From: RYN-133 sp963785425
Lineage (GTDB): Bacteria; Actinomycetota; Actinomycetes; Mycobacteriales; Jatrophihabitantaceae
Direction: 5' to 3'
Length of the DNA: 64,000 nucleotides
Assembly (NCBI GenBank): GCA_963785425.1
Contig: CAWAVG010000002.1
Location: forward strand, 434,001-498,000
The translations under genes and the position numbers were made by a program. This document shows, one piece after another, positions 34,249-43,350 of the stretch. Position 1 is the first letter of the stretch. Every line of letters begins with the position of its first letter. Under the pieces are notes generated by a model. That model ran no database searches. It saw nothing but the letters and a program-made list of their open reading frames with translations, and had not been told where the DNA came from.

Positions 34249-34704
34249 CTACGCGCTGCGCTGCGCTGCCTGCAGGTCGGCGAGTCGCCGCGCGACCGTG
34301 CCGACGACGGCACGGGCCCTACGCGCCCCCGTGGGCAGCGTCGGTTGCAGGAGCGACGGCGGGACGTCGACGAACGTGCCGTTGGCGCGGGTGATCCGCA
34401 CCGTCCACGTCGTGCCACGCACATGCGTGGTGTCAACGTCGGCGACCTCGTTCCATTCGACAACGTGCTGCCCGAGTGCCGAGCGCACCCAGATCCCGGT
34501 GTCGTCGGCGACGAGCACGTACCGCACGGCGAGCAACGCGCCGGCCAGCGCCGCGGCGGCGATGACACAGGACATGATGAGCGCGCCGACGCTCGGCGAC
34601 CCGTAGATGTCGAACGCGAGCAGCGCGGTGGCGACGAGGATCAGTGCCGCGGGCTGCCAGCTCGGGATGCGCCACGCCTGCGGAAGGCGTGACGCTTCGT
34701 CCAT
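34249..34704 (-). CDS. PH-domain-like membrane protein
   Basis: 151 residues. Two hydrophobic helices at about 18-62 (PAALILVATALLAFDIYG and a second one ending in LAGALLAVRYVLV) are followed by a bacterial PH-like beta domain (GIWVRSALGQHVVEWNEVADV, TTWTVRITRANGTFVDVPPSLL). Function unknown; such proteins are common small membrane proteins of actinobacteria. A minus-strand TAATCT (34716 to 34711) lies 6 nt before the ATG, so the mRNA is likely leaderless. Confidence 0.75.
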   Translation of the reverse strand: MDEASRLPQAWRIPSWQPAALILVATALLAFDIYGSPSVGALIMSCVIAAAALAGALLAVRYVLVADDTGIWVRSALGQHVVEWNEVADVDTTHVRGTTWTVRITRANGTFVDVPPSLLQPTLPTGARRARAVVGTVARRLADLQAAQRSA

Positions 34705-34748
34705 GTGTCGAGATTAGCCGGGCGACGCAGGTCGGTTACCTTGCTCGA

Positions 34749-35348
34749 ATGGACGAGCGCGACACCATGAGCCGGATCGGTGCAGTGGTGGTCGCTGCAG
34801 GCGTGTGCCTCGTGCTTCTCGGGTTGATCGTGCTGCCGTGGTACCGGGTGTCGTCCGACGACTTCTTCGCCCACTTCTTCGCAGGCGCCGGCGGAACGGC
34901 GGGTTTCCGCGAAGTGCATGGCGCCCTCGACCGGTTCCACGAACTGCTGGTCCAGCAGGGCATCGCGCCCTACGTCTCGTTCGGCGTGGCCGGCTCGTAC
35001 TTCGCCTGGCTCGGGTGGGCGCTCGCCGTCGCGTCGGCAGCCACCGGAGCACTCGCGGTCTCGCCGGTCGGCGACCGGCGCTGGAGCCCACGATGGCTGG
35101 CTGCAGTTATCGCGTTCGCCGGTGGCGGCATCACGGTGACCGCGCTCGATCTGGTGAGTTTCGCCGGGAACCCACCGCCCGATGCGAGACCGCCGTCCTA
35201 CAGCCAATTCCTGGAGCACACGTCGCTCGGCCCGTGGGTGCTCGTCGGCGGGTACGCGCTGATCCTCGGCGGTGTCTTCGCGCCGCACGGAGCCGCGTCC
35301 GACAAGCGCGAGACCGGCAATCGTTTCCCCTCGGTGCGGCGGAAGTAA
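34749..35348 (+). CDS. Hypothetical membrane protein, four helices
   Basis: 199 residues, no family recognised. Hydrophobic helices at about 9-30 (IGAVVVAAGVCLVLLGLIVL), 75-97, 115-138 and 158-178. A soluble loop at 33-72 (FFAHFFAGAGGTAGFREVHG) faces outside or inside. The basic tail is RETGNRFPSVRRK. TACCTT ends 6 nt before the ATG, giving a leaderless start. It is divergent from the PH-domain gene, and the two -10 boxes are 20 bp apart. It may belong to the same envelope function as its neighbour; unproven. Confidence 0.65.
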   Translation: MDERDTMSRIGAVVVAAGVCLVLLGLIVLPWYRVSSDDFFAHFFAGAGGTAGFREVHGALDRFHELLVQQGIAPYVSFGVAGSYFAWLGWALAVASAATGALAVSPVGDRRWSPRWLAAVIAFAGGGITVTALDLVSFAGNPPPDARPPSYSQFLEHTSLGPWVLVGGYALILGGVFAPHGAASDKRETGNRFPSVRRK

Positions 35349-35450
35349 CGAATAGGTATCTGCTCGGCCCATGTCGTTCCCTCCCGGTTACCCACGTGAC
35401 ATGTTGTGCTCGACGTGTAAGGGCTTTCGGTTGTTCAGAAGGGACGGCCC

Positions 35451-36746
35451 ATGCGGTTCAGAAGTACGGCAATTGTCTCGATTGCCTTGGCGGTCGCCGG
35501 CTCCTCGCTGGTGGCGTGCTCCTCCTCGAGCGGCGGCAACTCCGGCGGTGGCGGCGGTGGCGGTACCAAGGCCACTGGCACCGGGCCCATCACTCTGGTG
35601 ACGGGCAAGGACAACAGCAACGTGTGGCCCCACCTCGCCGATGCGTGGAACAAGCTGCACCCCGACCAGAAGGTCACGGTCAAGCAGCAGTCGGCGGAGG
35701 CCGACCAGCAGTTGTCCGACCTGCAGCAGCACTTCCAGTCCAAGGACGCCGGCTACGACGTGGTCACCGTCGACGTGGTCTGGACGGCCGAGTTCGCGGC
35801 GCAGGGCTGGTTGATGCCGCTGTCCGGGCGCCAACGGACTCGACACCAATTCGCTGCTTGCCGGCGACCGTGAAGGCCGCGACCTACAACAACACGCTGT
35901 ACGCCGCGCCGTACGCCTCCGACGGCGGCCTGCTCTACTACCGCAAGGACCTCGTCTCGAAGGCTCCGACGACGTGGGACGAGATGATCGCCGACTGCAA
36001 GGGCAAGACCGCGAACACCATCACGGGTTCGCAGCCGGGCTGCTACGCGGGTCAGTTCGCGAAGTACGAGGGGCTCACCGTGAACGCGGCCGAGGCGATC
36101 AACGCGGCCGGCGGCGAGATCGTCAAGGCCGACGGCAAGACGCCGGACATCAACACCCCGGCGGCGGCCAAGGGCCTCGACTTCCTGGTGAACGGGTTCA
36201 AGCAGGGCTACATCCCGAAGGAAGCGATCGGCTTCGAAGAGACGGAGAGCCTCAACGCCTTCTCCGCGGGCAAGCTGATGTTCATGCGCAACTGGCCCTA
36301 CGCCGACGCGATCCTGAACGCGGCCCCGTCGAAGGTGATCGGCAAGTTCGGCATCGCGCCGCTGCCCGGCCCGAATGGCCACGGCGCGTCGAGCCTCGGC
36401 GGGCACAGCCTCGCCGTGAGCAACTACTCCGACCACAAGGCGACCGCCCTGGCATTCGTCAAGTGGATGGAGGAGCCGGACCAGCAGAAGTGGGACCTCA
36501 CCCAGGGCACGCTCGCTCCGGTCATCTCGTCGCTGTACAGCGAGCCGGACCTGGTGAAGAAGTTCCCGTACCTGCCGGTGCTGCTCAAGTCGATCCAGAC
36601 CGCAGTGCCGCGGCCGGTGACGCCGTTCTATCCCGCAGTGACGGAGGCGATCGAGACCAACGTCTATGCAGCGCTGCAAGCGACAGAAGTCGACGCAAGC
36701 GGCATTAGCCGACATCCAGAAAGCGATTCAGTCCGCGTCGTCGTAG
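35451..36746 (+). pseudogene. Sugar ABC transporter solute-binding lipoprotein, three +1 frameshifts
   Basis: The reconstructed protein is about 430 residues. A lipoprotein signal with lipobox LVAC (residues 20-23) and a G/S-rich spacer leads into a CUT1-type substrate-binding domain (ITLVTGKDNSNVWPHLADAW; DVVTVDVVWTAEFAAQGWL; GGLLYYRKDLVSKAPTTWDEM; LGGHSLAVSNYS; ALADIQKAIQSASS at the end). The frame slips forward by one base at three sites: an extra g at about 35826-35828, an extra t at about 35858, and an extra base near 36686. All other codons are normal, and the end is TAG at 36744-36746. The substrate is probably an oligosaccharide (LpqY-like, trehalose or maltose), by family. Error or recent decay cannot be told apart here. 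Confidence 0.8.
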
Positions 36747-36803
36747 CTACGCGACTGCGCGGTGGTGTCGCTGTCGACACCGGTACACAGCGTGACCGCG
36801 ACA

Positions 36804-36838
36804 GGCGGGGGTTTGCCGAAGTCTTGGCAACCCCCGCC
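36804..36838 (+). terminator. Attenuator-type hairpin between binding-protein and permease genes
   Basis: Stem GGCGGGGGTT/AACCCCCGCC (10 bp) extended by GCC/GGC across one bulge, loop of 8 bases. It stands in the gap of about 145 bases between the lipoprotein gene and the first permease. Partial termination here would make more binding protein than permease, the usual stoichiometry. Confidence 0.65.
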
Positions 36839-36891
36839 GGTCGTGGCACGGTAAGCCAAATCGGTGTAAATCCTCGTGCCAGGAGGTTGCA

Positions 36892-37924
36892 ATGACGGTT
36901 GCTGGGCCAGTCGAGGAAGCCGAGGTCGAAGACAAAGAGCCTGCGCCACAGCGCGGGCAGAAGAAGCGCAAGAAGCTCACGGCCGGCGAGGGGCGGCTGG
37001 CGCTCGCGCTTGATCGCGCCGACGATCATCCTGCTGGGCCTGGTGGTCGGTTACCCGATCGTCAAGGCGATCTACCAGTCGTTCCTCACCGACAAGGGAC
37101 TGACCCCGACCGGATTCTTCGACGCCGGGTAACAAGTGGAACGGCGTCACGAACTACAAGTACTGGCTGCTCGAACAGTGCCCGACCACGACAGGCGGCA
37201 CGCAGCACTGCCCGCCCGGCCTGCTCGGTGCCGAGTTCTGGAGCTCCGTCGAGATCACGCTGTTCTTCGCGTTCGTCACCGTCGTGCTCGAGACCATCAT
37301 CGGCATGGGCTTCGCGCTCGTCATGAACAAGGCGTTCCGCGGACGCGCCATCGTCCGCGCGGTCATCCTGATCCCGTGGGCCATCCCGACCGCGGTCACC
37401 TCGAAGCTCTGGGGCGTGATCTTCGACCCGCAGGGCATCCTCAACCACCTGCTCGGCACCCAGATCCAGTGGACGTCGGACACCATGGCCGGCACGGGTC
37501 GCGATCATCATCGCCGACACGTGGAAGACGACGCCGTTCATCGCGCTGCTCATCCTCGCCGGGCTGCAGGGCATCAGCGCCGATCTCTACGAGTCGGCGA
37601 AGCTCGACGGCGCCAGCGCGTGGCAGCGGTTCACCCGAATAACGCTGCCGCTGGTCAAACCGGCGCTCGCCGTCGCGGTGATTTTCCGCGCACTTGACGC
37701 CCTGCGGATGTACGACCTGCCAGCGATTCTTACGCACGGTGCGAACGGCACCACAACGCTGTCCGTGCTGGTCGTCCAACAATTGACGTCCAAGCAGAAC
37801 TCGGCATCCGCGCTGTCGACGATCACGTTCATCCTCATCTTCGCGATCTCGCTGCTGCTCGTGCGGCTTGTTCAACGCGAACATCGTCGGGGCGCAGAAG
37901 TCGGCCAAGAAGGAGGGCAAGTAG
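36892..37924 (+). pseudogene. Sugar ABC transporter permease (CUT1, MalF-like), four +1 frameshifts
   Basis: The reconstructed membrane protein is about 340 residues. A charged N-terminus (EEAEVEDKEPAPQRGQKKRK) is followed by helices LIAPTIILLGLVVGYPIVKA, ITLFFAFVTVVLETIIGMGF, AVILIPWAIPTAVTSKLWG and TITFILIFAISLLLVRLF, and by the EAA loop LYESAKLDGASAWQRFTRITLP. The reading frame advances by one base at four places: an extra t near 37010, an extra g near 37128, an extra g near 37497 and an extra t near 37868. The rest is undamaged and the stop is TAG at 37922. AGGAGG precedes the ATG. Confidence 0.82.
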
Positions 37925-37926
37925 TC

Positions 37927-38823
37927 ATGGCTACCGCAGTCGACACCCCGACAGCCCCTCCGGCCCGTGCGGCGTCCGCGCCGACGAAGGAACCGTTCAA
38001 GTGGAGCAACATCGGCAATGCCGGCGTGCTCGTGTTCATCGTGCTGTGGTGCCTGTTGCCGTTCTACTGGATGCTCGTCGAGGCCTTCCGCAGCAACGTC
38101 TACACCTACGACAACACGTTCTGGTTCACCCACGTCACGTGGAGCAACTTCCAGTACGCGTTCAACACCACGAACAACCACTTCGGACGGTCGCTGGTCA
38201 ACAGCATCATCATCGGCACCTGCGTCACCGCGCTGGCGATGGCGATCGGCGTCTTCGCCGGTTACGCGCTGGCCCGGCTCGCCTTCCGGGGCAAGGGCAT
38301 CGTGCTCGCGGCGATCCTGGCGGCGTCGATGTTCCCCGGCGTCGCGATCCTGACGCCGATCTTCCAGCTGTTCACCGACTGGGGCTGGCTGGGCACCTAC
38401 CAGGGCCTGATCCTGCCGCAGATCTCGTTCTCGCTGCCGCTCGCGGTCTACACCTTGACCAGCTTCTTCGCGGACATGCCGTGGGAGCTGGAACAGGCGG
38501 CGCGCGTCGACGGCGCGACACCCGGCCAGGCGTTCCGGCTGGTGATCCTGCCGCTCGCGGCGCCGGCGATGTTCACGGTGTCGATCCTGGTGTTCCTCGC
38601 TTCGTGGAACGAGTTCCTGCTCTCCAGCGTGCTGTCCAACGGCAACACGAACGTGCAGCCGACGACGGTGGCGATCGCGTTCTTCACGGCCGGCCCGCAC
38701 GTCCCGGCGAACACCCAGACGATGGCCGCAGGACTCGTGGTGACCGTGCCCCTGGTGATCGTCGTGCTGCTGTTCCAGCGGCGCATCGTCAGCGGTCTGA
38801 CCGCCGGTGGCGTCAAGGGCTGA
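37927..38823 (+). CDS. Sugar ABC transporter permease (CUT1, MalG-like)
   Basis: Second membrane subunit, 298 residues, intact. About six helices; EAA motif EQAARVDGATPGQAFRLVILP contacts the ATPase. The N-terminus MATAVDTPTAPPARAASAP is a flexible tail. GGAGG lies about 10 nt before the ATG. No ATP-binding gene is in the block; actinobacteria often share one ATPase (MsiK/SugC type) among several sugar importers, so it is probably coded elsewhere. Since its partner genes are frameshifted as read, the transporter works only if those shifts are artefacts. Confidence 0.9.
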   Translation: MATAVDTPTAPPARAASAPTKEPFKWSNIGNAGVLVFIVLWCLLPFYWMLVEAFRSNVYTYDNTFWFTHVTWSNFQYAFNTTNNHFGRSLVNSIIIGTCVTALAMAIGVFAGYALARLAFRGKGIVLAAILAASMFPGVAILTPIFQLFTDWGWLGTYQGLILPQISFSLPLAVYTLTSFFADMPWELEQAARVDGATPGQAFRLVILPLAAPAMFTVSILVFLASWNEFLLSSVLSNGNTNVQPTTVAIAFFTAGPHVPANTQTMAAGLVVTVPLVIVVLLFQRRIVSGLTAGGVKG

Positions 38824-38846
38824 CGGCACCGCGTCCGCTCGTCGTC

Positions 38847-38878
38847 GCGCGCGCTCCGGGAATCCTCGGGGCGCGCGC
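38847..38878 (+). terminator. Strong hairpin after the sugar permease
   Basis: Twelve-base-pair stem GCGCGCGCTCCG / CGGGGCGCGCGC (one G-T pair) with an 8-base loop, 23 bases after the stop codon. It closes the inserted block and insulates rpmE. Confidence 0.65.
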
Positions 38879-39014
38879 GGCGTTGCTACGGGTGTCCGTC
38901 CGTTTTGGAGCCTGCCGGGGAGCCTGGCAGACTGGGACGGCACACCGCCCGGCTCCGGTTCACGTCCGAGCAGCACCAGGACGACCCGGCGGCCACCTCG
39001 AAGGGATCCCATCA

Positions 39015-39233
39015 GTGAAGAACGACATCCACCCCGAGTACGTGGTGACCCAGGTGACCTGCTCCTGCGGCAACACCTTCACCACGCGCAGCACGGCCAA
39101 GTCCGGTCAGATGCACGCCGAAGTCTGCTCGGCCTGCCACCCGTTCTACACGGGCAAGCAGAAGATCATGGACGTCGGCGGCCGCGTCGACAAGTTCGAG
39201 AAGCGCTACGGCAAGCGCGTCCGTAACTCCTAA
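39015..39233 (+). CDS. rpmE: 50S ribosomal protein L31, zinc-binding (C+) type
   Basis: 72 residues. TCSCGNTF and CSACHPFYTGKQ give the CxC...CxxC zinc site of the C+ form. In many actinobacteria this form is replaced by a Cys-free paralogue under zinc shortage. GTG start 39015 with the family start KNDIHPEY; the upstream AAGGGA is a modest ribosome site. In other genomes it directly follows rho; here a 5.7-kb block intervenes. Confidence 0.95.
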   Translation: MKNDIHPEYVVTQVTCSCGNTFTTRSTAKSGQMHAEVCSACHPFYTGKQKIMDVGGRVDKFEKRYGKRVRNS

Positions 39234-39375
39234 CTCTGCCGACGACGCCGCCCATGGCCACTCGCTCGTCGGGCCCGAGGCGCGGTGGCGCTTCGCGCGA
39301 AGAGCGCGCCGCCGCACCGATCGCGACGTGGCGCTCCTCGAGGATTTGCCCGGCGCAGCGTGACTCGATTGAGGC

Positions 39376-40446
39376 GTGGTTGAGCCGGCGTTACCCGAAC
39401 TGCTGGCCGAGTACAGCGAGGTCGAGAAGGCGCTGTCCGACCCCGCGGTGCACGCCGACCAGGCGCAGGCGCGCAAGCTCGGCCGCAGGTTCGCCGAGCT
39501 GGCGCCGATCGTCGCGACCGCGCACGACCTCGACGCAGCGCGAGACGATCTGGGCACCGCCCGCGAACTCGCGTCGGAAGACGCATCGTTCGCCGCGGAG
39601 GCGACTGCTCTCGAGCAACGCATCGACCAGCTCGAGGACCGGCTGCGCGAGCTGTTGCTGCCGAAGGATCCCAACGACGGCAAGGACGTCATCCTCGAGG
39701 TCAAGGCCGGCGAGGGTGGCGACGAGTCGGCGCTGTTCGCCGGCGACCTGTTGCGCATGTATCTGCGCTACGCCGAACGTCAGGGCTGGACCACCGAACT
39801 GCTCGACGAGGAACCCACCGACCTCGGTGGCGTGAAATCGGCGACGCTGGCGGTGCGAGCGCGCAAGGCCGACGACGACGCACCATGGACCAAGCTGAAG
39901 TACGAGGGCGGCGTGCACCGCGTGCAACGCGTTCCCGCCACCGAGTCGCAGGGCCGAATCCACACGTCCGCGGCCGGTGTGCTCGTCATGCCCGAGGCCG
40001 AAGACGTCGAGGTCGAGATCGACCCCAACGACCTGCGGATCGACGTGTTCCGCTCGTCCGGGCCGGGCGGGCAGAGCGTCAACACCACCGACTCGGCGGT
40101 GCGCATCACCCACGTGCCGACCGGCACGGTGGTGTCGATGCAGAACGAGAAGAGCCAGCTGCAGAACCGTGAGGCCGGGCTGCGGGTACTGCGCGCGCGG
40201 CTGCTCCAGGCCGCGCAGGACGAAGCCGATGCCGCCGCCTCGGAGTCGCGTCGCTCGCAGGTGCGCACGGTCGACCGGTCGGAACGGGTACGCACGTACA
40301 ACTTCCCCGAGAACCGCATCAGCGACCACCGCGTCGGGTTCAAGGCCTACAACCTCGACCAGGTGCTCGACGGCGCGCTCGACGACGTCATCGAGGCGCT
40401 GACCCGGGCCGACGTCGAGGCATTGCTGGCCGGCGCGGGTGGCTGA
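39376..40446 (+). CDS. prfA: Peptide chain release factor 1
   Basis: Releases the nascent peptide at UAA and UAG; 356 residues. The codon-recognition tripeptide PAT is in HRVQRVPATESQGR (about 187-189). The catalytic GGQ is in SSGPGGQSVNTTDSAVR (about 234-236). The PAT tripeptide separates it from RF2 (SPF). GTG start. The next gene, prmC, methylates this glutamine and overlaps its end by eight bases. Confidence 0.95.
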   Translation: MVEPALPELLAEYSEVEKALSDPAVHADQAQARKLGRRFAELAPIVATAHDLDAARDDLGTARELASEDASFAAEATALEQRIDQLEDRLRELLLPKDPNDGKDVILEVKAGEGGDESALFAGDLLRMYLRYAERQGWTTELLDEEPTDLGGVKSATLAVRARKADDDAPWTKLKYEGGVHRVQRVPATESQGRIHTSAAGVLVMPEAEDVEVEIDPNDLRIDVFRSSGPGGQSVNTTDSAVRITHVPTGTVVSMQNEKSQLQNREAGLRVLRARLLQAAQDEADAAASESRRSQVRTVDRSERVRTYNFPENRISDHRVGFKAYNLDQVLDGALDDVIEALTRADVEALLAGAGG

Positions 40447-41287
40447 CGCGCGCACACTGCTGTCAGCCGCGGCCACCCGCCTCGCGGCGGCCGGAATCGC
40501 GTCGCCGCGCGTCGACGCCGAACTGCTGCTCGCAGCCCAGCTCGACGTGCCCCGGACCCGACTGCTGACGCAGGGCCACGTGTCGGCCTCGGACGCCGCG
40601 CAGTACGAGCACCTGCTCGTCCGCAGAGCTGCCCGGGAACCGCTGCAGTACATCACCGGGCGGGCGCCGTTCCGCAATCTCGACCTCCGCGTCGGCCGGG
40701 GCGTGTTCATCCCGCGCCCGGAGACCGAATTGCTCGTCGACGCCGTCCTGCCGGACCTGGCGACGAGTGCTGCGCCGCTCGTCATCGACCTCTGTGCGGG
40801 ATCGGGTGCGCTCGCCCTCGCGATCGCCGACGAGGTCGCTACGGCGCGAGTGGTCGCCGTCGAGAATTCCGCGGCCGCCACGCGGTGGCTGACCCGCAAC
40901 GCCGCCGGGACCGCGGTACAGGTGGTCGACGGCGACATCCGTGACCCCGAACTGCTGCGCCCACTGCACGGCCGTGCCGACGTCGTGGTGAGCAACCCGC
41001 CATACGTCCCGGCCGCCACCGAAGTCGAGCCGGAGGTGCGCGCCGATCCCGCCGAGGCCGTGTTCGCAGGGACAGACGGGCTCGGCCTGATGCCTGCCGT
41101 GATCGATCGCGCTGCCCTGTTGCTGCGCTCCGGCGGGCTCGTTGCCGTCGAGCACGATGCCACCCACGGCACCGCCGTGCCGGACCTGATGCGCGCCGAC
41201 GGCCGCTTCGCCGAGATCGTCGACCACGACGATCTGAGCGGCCGCGCGCGCTTCGTGACGGCTCGCCGCTGCACCGCGCACAGCTGA
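40439..41287 (+). CDS. prmC: Peptide chain release factor N5-glutamine methyltransferase
   Basis: SAM-dependent enzyme that methylates the GGQ glutamine of release factors; 282 residues. VIDLCAGSGALALAIA is the SAM loop and VVSNPPYVPAATEV the NPPY catalytic motif. The N-terminal helical domain ends in the conserved PLQYITGRAPF. It overlaps prfA, its substrate gene, so the two are coupled. Confidence 0.95.
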   Translation: MADARTLLSAAATRLAAAGIASPRVDAELLLAAQLDVPRTRLLTQGHVSASDAAQYEHLLVRRAAREPLQYITGRAPFRNLDLRVGRGVFIPRPETELLVDAVLPDLATSAAPLVIDLCAGSGALALAIADEVATARVVAVENSAAATRWLTRNAAGTAVQVVDGDIRDPELLRPLHGRADVVVSNPPYVPAATEVEPEVRADPAEAVFAGTDGLGLMPAVIDRAALLLRSGGLVAVEHDATHGTAVPDLMRADGRFAEIVDHDDLSGRARFVTARRCTAHS

Positions 41288-41297
41288 CTGGGGCAGG

Positions 41298-41948
41298 ATG
41301 TCAGGCGTGGCACTGTTCTACGACTGCAACGACGCAACGGTCCGGGGTGCCGCACTGACCTCCGCGGCGCACTGTGTGTCATCCGGCCAGCTGGTCGTGC
41401 TGCCCACCGACACGGTCTACGGCATCGGCGCCGACGCCTTCGACGCCACCGCGGTCACTGACCTGCTCGCCGCGAAGGGACGTGGCCGCGACATGCCCGT
41501 CCCGGTGCTCGTCGGGTCGTGGACGACCATCGAGGGCCTGTCCGTCACCGTGGCGCAGCGCACCTGGGACCTGATCGAGGCATTCTGGCCCGGCGGGCTG
41601 ACGCTCGTGGTCGACGAGGCGCCCTCGCTGAACTGGGATCTCGGCGACGCGCGCGGGACGGTCGCGGTGCGGATGCCGCTGCACCCGGTCGCCATCGAGC
41701 TGCTCGAGCGCACCGGCCCGATGGCCGTGTCGAGCGCCAACCGCAGCGGTTCCCCGCCTGCGCTCACAGCCGCCGACGCCCAGGACCAGCTCGGCGACGA
41801 CGTCGCCGTCTACCTCGACGGCGGCCCGGCCAAGACCGGCGTCGCATCGACGATCGTCGACGTCACCGGCGAGGTCCCGCGCATCCTGCGTGCCGGCGCC
41901 ATCGCCGCCGACACGCTGCGCTCCGTCGTCCCGGACATCGCGGGCTAG
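41298..41948 (+). CDS. tsaC: L-threonylcarbamoyladenylate synthase
   Basis: Makes threonylcarbamoyl-AMP from threonine, bicarbonate and ATP for the t6A tRNA modification; 216 residues. The Sua5/YciO/YrdC fold shows LVVLPTDTVYGIGADAF, KGRGRDMPVPVL, FWPGGLTLVV, RMPLHPVAIELLE and SSANRSGSPPA. No C-terminal Sua5 domain, hence the short form. GTG start. Part of the prfA-prmC-tsaC-wecA run. Confidence 0.93.
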   Translation: MSGVALFYDCNDATVRGAALTSAAHCVSSGQLVVLPTDTVYGIGADAFDATAVTDLLAAKGRGRDMPVPVLVGSWTTIEGLSVTVAQRTWDLIEAFWPGGLTLVVDEAPSLNWDLGDARGTVAVRMPLHPVAIELLERTGPMAVSSANRSGSPPALTAADAQDQLGDDVAVYLDGGPAKTGVASTIVDVTGEVPRILRAGAIAADTLRSVVPDIAG

Positions 41949-41951
41949 CCC

Positions 41952-43235
41952 ATGCCCCATCCCACCCATCCGAGTCTGGAGTACCTGCTCGTCGCGGCTG
42001 TCGCCGGCGCCGGGTCGTTCCTCGCGACTCCGATCGCGCGAGCGATCGCGGTGCGATGGGGCGCGATCGCCCGGCCCCGTGACCGCGACGTCCATGCGGT
42101 CGCGATCCCGCGCATGGGCGGGCTGGCGCTGCTGCTCGGTTTCGGGCTCGCGCTGCTCACCGCAAGTCGGCTGCCAACGCTGCGCGACGCGTTCAACACC
42201 ACCACCGGCGGTCCGGAGATGCCCTGGATCCTGGTCGCTGGAGGGTTGCTCTGCCTGATCGGGGCCATCGACGACCGCTACGAACTCGACTCGCTGACCA
42301 AGCTCGCCGGGCAGGTGCTCGCGACCAGCATCATGGTCACGCTCGGCAACGTGCAGCTCGCCTTCATCTTCCCGCCGTGGGGGCACACCGGCACGATCGT
42401 GCTCGGCCAGGACCTCGCGATCCCAGTGACGATCCTGCTGACCGTCCTCACCATCAACGCCGTCAACTTCATCGACGGCCTGGACGGGCTGGCTGCAGGC
42501 GTCACCGCGATCGGCGCGCTGTCGCTGTTCGCGTTCAGCTACAACCTCGGCCGCAACGACTTCCTGCAGATCGCCGCCCCGCCCATGCTGCTGACCGCGG
42601 CGCTGGCCGGCACCTGTATCGGGTTCCTGCCGCACAACTTCTTCCCGGCGCGCATCTTCATGGGCGACTCCGGCTCGATGCTGGCCGGGCTGATGCTCTC
42701 GGCCGCCGCGACGACAGCGACGACCAACGCCGACCCGCAGGGTTTCAACGGCGGCGCGCTGAAGACGCTGCCGTTGTACCTGCCGCTGATGATCCCGATC
42801 GCGGTGCTCGCGATCCCGTTCATCGATCTGCTGCTCGCAGTGCTGCGGCGGGTCAGCGCCGGGCAGTCGCCGTTCGCGCCGGACAAGCGCCATCTGCACC
42901 ACAGGTTGCTCGAGCTCGGTCACAGTCATCGCCGGGCAGTGCTGCTGCTCTACTTCTGGTCGGCCCTGGTCGGATTCGGCGGCGCCGCCCTCGCGATCTT
43001 CAACGGCGCGTGGGTGCTGATCGTGCTGATGATCGCCGGGGTCGCGGTCGGCGTCGTGCTGCTCGTGGTGCCCCGGCTGCAGGCGCGGAGGCGCACCGCT
43101 CGCGCCCGGCGCCAGGCCGCTGCGCGCGAGCCCGGCCGCCTCGCCGGCATGGCCGCCGCGGCGCCGCCGAGCGTCCCGGCCAACGCCGCCAATCGGCGTC
43201 CAGAGGGCGATCTCAGTCGCCCCAAAGCCCTGTGA
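41952..43235 (+). CDS. wecA: Undecaprenyl/decaprenyl-phosphate GlcNAc-1-phosphate transferase, MraY/WecA family
   Basis: Polytopic enzyme of 427 residues that moves a sugar-1-phosphate from a UDP-sugar to a polyprenyl phosphate and starts cell-wall glycan linkers (arabinogalactan in mycobacteria). Motifs: AIPRMGGLALLLGF, IGAIDDRYELDS with the DD pair, VNFIDGLDGLAAG and RIFMGDSGSMLAGLML. The His loop is PDKRHLHHRLLELGHSH. About eleven helices, then a basic A/R/P-rich tail of about 70 residues. Same position as mycobacterial Rv1302, just upstream of the ATP synthase genes. Confidence 0.93.
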   Translation: MPHPTHPSLEYLLVAAVAGAGSFLATPIARAIAVRWGAIARPRDRDVHAVAIPRMGGLALLLGFGLALLTASRLPTLRDAFNTTTGGPEMPWILVAGGLLCLIGAIDDRYELDSLTKLAGQVLATSIMVTLGNVQLAFIFPPWGHTGTIVLGQDLAIPVTILLTVLTINAVNFIDGLDGLAAGVTAIGALSLFAFSYNLGRNDFLQIAAPPMLLTAALAGTCIGFLPHNFFPARIFMGDSGSMLAGLMLSAAATTATTNADPQGFNGGALKTLPLYLPLMIPIAVLAIPFIDLLLAVLRRVSAGQSPFAPDKRHLHHRLLELGHSHRRAVLLLYFWSALVGFGGAALAIFNGAWVLIVLMIAGVAVGVVLLVVPRLQARRRTARARRQAAAREPGRLAGMAAAAPPSVPANAANRRPEGDLSRPKAL

Positions 43236-43350
43236 TAAGTTCGCCATGCCGTAGAAATGCTGCGGAAAGCCCGCGTCCTGCGAGCAGTGAGACCGGCTGT
43301 AACGCCTGGCCGTGAACGATCCGGACGACACGAATTGCTAGGAGCCGCCC

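Noticed and set aside
35820..37870. Programmed +1 frameshifting in the sugar transporter genes
   Set aside because: Seven sites without a common slippery sequence or stop codon context make regulated shifting implausible.
39234..39375. Possible small gene between rpmE and prfA
   Set aside because: No frame with plausible start and composition; only 142 bases.
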